Assembly: GCA_949592205.1 (NCBI GenBank)
Contig: CATIUR010000005.1
Location: 29,848,179 to 29,912,178 of the forward strand
Direction: 5' to 3'
Source of the DNA: Helichrysum umbraculigerum
Lineage: Eukaryota; Streptophyta; Magnoliopsida; Asterales; Asteraceae
Length of the DNA stretch: 64,000 nt
The notes beneath the pieces were generated by a model. The model worked only from the letters and a program-made list of their open reading frames with translations, searched no databases and had not been told where the DNA came from. Of this stretch, positions 61,212 to 64,000 are shown piece after piece. Each line of letters starts with the position of its first letter. Positions within the stretch are counted from its first letter, which is position 1. A program made the translations under genes and the position numbers.

Positions 61212-63211
61212 CCTTTATCTTATTTTATAATAAATATCTTAAGTATTATACAAGGAAGACCACATCTTTTAATCACATGACATGTGTCCTCATACACTAA
61301 TTTCATGTTTTTATTTCTTTAATTTAAAATTTTAATCAACTACTTAAAACCTTTTGGTTGAAAGAAAAAAATAAATTTCTATTTTCTACGTATTATACAA
61401 GAAAGACCACTTACTTTTAAATTAAGACATGTATGGAAGAAAAAAAACAATCATGTTAACCAAAACATACACTAAAACTTAACACCTCATTAGCTAATAA
61501 GTTAACATATGGTACTTCAAACAAATGTTACATCTTCAAAATGATTAATTAAAAACTTATACATATATTTGAAAGATTAAGATTAACTAAAAATGATACA
61601 TAGGATTATAAAAACACCAAGTACAAAAGATCATCTTACTTAGCTTATACCCGAGGATAATCACATTTCGTAGATTAAGCTTAACAGATTATAAAAACAT
61701 AAATATATATCAGTAAAATGTTAATTTTTAAGTATGAATCTTATGCAACTGTAATAACATTCACGTCTACGTTATATACCTTCAATAAATACTTTTTGTT
61801 AAAGCTTTTGGCAGACTTTTTATCAAAAGAGTTTAACTTTTTTTTTTATTGTATATATTATATTTAAGGAATTTTTTTTTTTTGAAAACTTACTTCATTG
61901 AAGTGAAAATTTGTGTCAAATGAAATTAATGAGAATATATATAAAAAAAAATCGTAAAGAATTTTCATTATCGTAGATGCTATTAAGGCACATATATTTA
62001 AAGTGAATTTATAATGAAAAAGTTTAAAAGAAAGAGTTTTCAACCTTATCTACTTATTATAAGCTTTTTAAACTTGGATCAATTTAGTTTGAAATATATA
62101 TAATAGGAAAGTGATTTAAGAATTACTATGATTATCAAAATTAAAATATGCCGTTGTAATAAGTTTCTATGTATTGTACTTTACAATGCAATTTAGAATG
62201 ACGAGATTTTTTATTCCGCACCGTATACAAGGACTAATGTACATATCCTAACTCATTATATCTACCATTTTATGGTATCAAATTCCTCATCGATTTAAGA
62301 ACAGTTTGAAATTGGCGTAGCACAATTTATAAATCTTTCTAGTCTAAAGATATTAATGAAAACTCTAGTGTAGCTCTTCTAGTTAGAACTCCATTTTTGA
62401 TTTTTCTCTACCAAAATTGAATATCCTAATTCCTAATTGATTTGTAAGTTGACGGTCCGTGAGATGAGCAAAGCCCTATTACCAAGCAAAAGCCGCCACG
62501 TGGAAAAGGGTTTTTGGTGGAACTAGAGGCTGCTGAATACTATGGATGGATAATTATTTTTATTTTAATAATATAAAAATAGAAATGTTGTTAGATACCA
62601 ACCTGGCTTTGTCTTCTATTATGGCATGCTCTGACTTTGACCTTTCCTTTTATTCAAAAGTTGGTCAGCTTTTAGTCTTTTACCTTTTCGCTTTTTCTTA
62701 TGATTCCATTTAGAGTCTAAAACACAGAAATGGGCACTACTTGAAGCATGTACAGAATCTTATAAAATTATTCAAAATTTGTCTCCAACATGTGTGTTGT
62801 ACTTTACAAGTTTACAATATTTAAAATGCACATTCATTTTGATAATCCGATCCAAACAAAGAACAATTTAGTGGGTTTATCTTAAAAGGGAAAGGGTCTG
62901 AGTTACTTCGCCAACAAAGTCATGAGGGGAAGGTGTTGCACGGTGGTTGTAGGAAGGCGAGGGTGTTGATGATGCGTGTCTATGATCGGTGAGGTATTAT
63001 TACAAGCGTTTATTGATTGTTATTTGACTAATTATCATCGATTTTGTCAAGTTTGTTAAGTTGGTATACAAATATTTATACATGTAATACATTGTTAACA
63101 AAAACTTCGGTTGTTAGTTATCATTTTCATCAACACAAAATGAGCACCGCGAAATTGTTTGGGTATTCCTATGCTACTTCTTAGGATCATGTCACAGTTA
63201 ATATAAATCTT
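61212..63211. other. AT-rich intergenic
   Basis: Two related short segments occur near 61240-61290 and 61388-61432 (both with ATTATACAAG-AAGACCAC), suggesting an old local duplication. No gene is supported anywhere in this stretch. Confidence 0.5.
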
Positions 63212-63219
63212 AGTATTAT

Positions 63220-63571
63220 CAGGCCCGGAGCTCGAAATTGGGTGGCCCGGTGCCACGATAAAAATGAGGCCCCTTTAAATACATTTTTTTATATATACAT
63301 GACATAAAAATGTTCATCACTGCTAAGATGATAGACCCAACTTCTTAGATTTGAAGCCCATATTTTAATTTTGGGCCTATTTATGTGATCAAACAAATTA
63401 AAAAAATACAGTAGCTAATATGATAGGCCCTACTTTTTAGATTTGCATTGTTATAAAATATGGGTTTGAAAATGAACCTACATACATGAACTATACGTAA
63501 AATTTGGAGGCCCAATAGAAATGGGGGCCCTGTGCGGTCGCCCATACGGCACTCCCTCATCTCCGGGCCTG
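63220..63571. mobile_element. hAT-type MITE
   Basis: The ends CAGGCCCGGAG and CTCCGGGCCTG are perfect inverted repeats, flanked by the 8-bp duplication AGTATTAT (63212-63219 and 63572-63579), the size expected of hAT transposons. It is 352 bp and non-coding. Confidence 0.88.
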
Positions 63572-63579
63572 AGTATTAT

Positions 63580-64000
63580 CTAGTTAACGACATTTTTATA
63601 TGATTGTCATTAAGAAAATTGAACTACGTGAATTATTGCACTTCAATTAATATTCTTTGCAAAGATGTGGATGACCGACAACGTTGATCAATCCACATAG
63701 CCCGTCTCGAGAACATCATGTGAAAAATAATGTTAAAGCATATGCTACATTCTGACTGGGTGACCCGCTAATGAGAAAGTTAGTCTATTTTTAACATTAA
63801 ATAACTTGTCCTTTTCAAATACCACTTTGAAAATAATATAAAATTTTAACACGTTTTTGCATCCTTTGGGATGGAACGTGCAATGAGTAGATGATCATGC
63901 AGCACAGCCACACACTTCCTTAGGCCTTACCCGTAATCACCCACGCCCACAACCCTCTTTCATGGTACTCCGGTTGTAGTCCATTCATCAATTACACAAT
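63580..64000. other. Intergenic to window end
   Basis: Nothing recognisable. Confidence 0.4.

Overview
The window is nuclear DNA from a flowering plant, most likely a eudicot. It is AT-rich, its genes carry GT-AG introns, and it is full of small inverted-repeat transposons and large solo-LTR-like elements. The gene set is plant-specific: GT61 glycosyltransferases, a 2-oxoglutarate dioxygenase, an ATL RING-H2 ligase, an S-protein homolog, BAHD acyltransferases, an arabinogalactan protein (AGP) and bifunctional RIBA. A composite such as Asteraceae is plausible, but the sequence alone does not prove it.

Layout. 1-10.4 kb: two tandem GT61 genes on the minus strand (2073-4348 and 7636-9479), each with three exons and with duplicated flanks. 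10.4-13.1 kb: a 2.7-kb solo-LTR-like element. 13.5 kb: tRNA-Leu(CAA). 14.3-19.5 kb: an intact four-exon 2-oxoglutarate dioxygenase and a decayed tandem copy. 20-21.1 kb: an ATL-type RING-H2 gene. 21.4-24.9 kb: a Stowaway MITE and two fold-back elements. 25.4 kb: an S-protein homolog. 26.8-28.8 kb: a five-exon plant gene of unknown function with one GC-AG intron. 29.2-37.8 kb: a BAHD array with one intact gene and three broken copies, cut up by LTR-like elements. 40 kb: an AGP gene. 40.9-44.3 kb: a telomere-repeat hairpin transposon split by another LTR-like element. 44.9-46.7 kb: a chimeric GTP cyclohydrolase II gene. 49.6 kb: eIF5. 52.1-56.7 kb: complete RIBA1. 57-64 kb: nested Mutator-like and hAT elements with no gene seen.

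The most interesting object is the chimeric gene at 44889-46678. Its last three exons match RIBA1 exons 5-7 in order and splice phase, with internal exon lengths of exactly 130 and 297 bp. Its first exon encodes a secretory signal plus a hydrophobic segment instead of RIBA1's transit peptide and DHBP synthase half. That first exon and its promoter resemble the AGP gene at 40045-40437. It therefore looks like a new gene made by joining a duplicated AGP 5' end to a duplicated GTP cyclohydrolase II half. The frame is open throughout and the visible zinc-binding cysteines are kept.

Functionally, RIBA1 and the chimera concern riboflavin biosynthesis, eIF5 is translation housekeeping, and the GT61, dioxygenase and BAHD arrays are typical tandemly evolving wall or specialised-metabolism families. 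Exon boundaries were assigned by eye from splice consensus, frame continuity and paralogue comparison; none is confirmed by transcripts.
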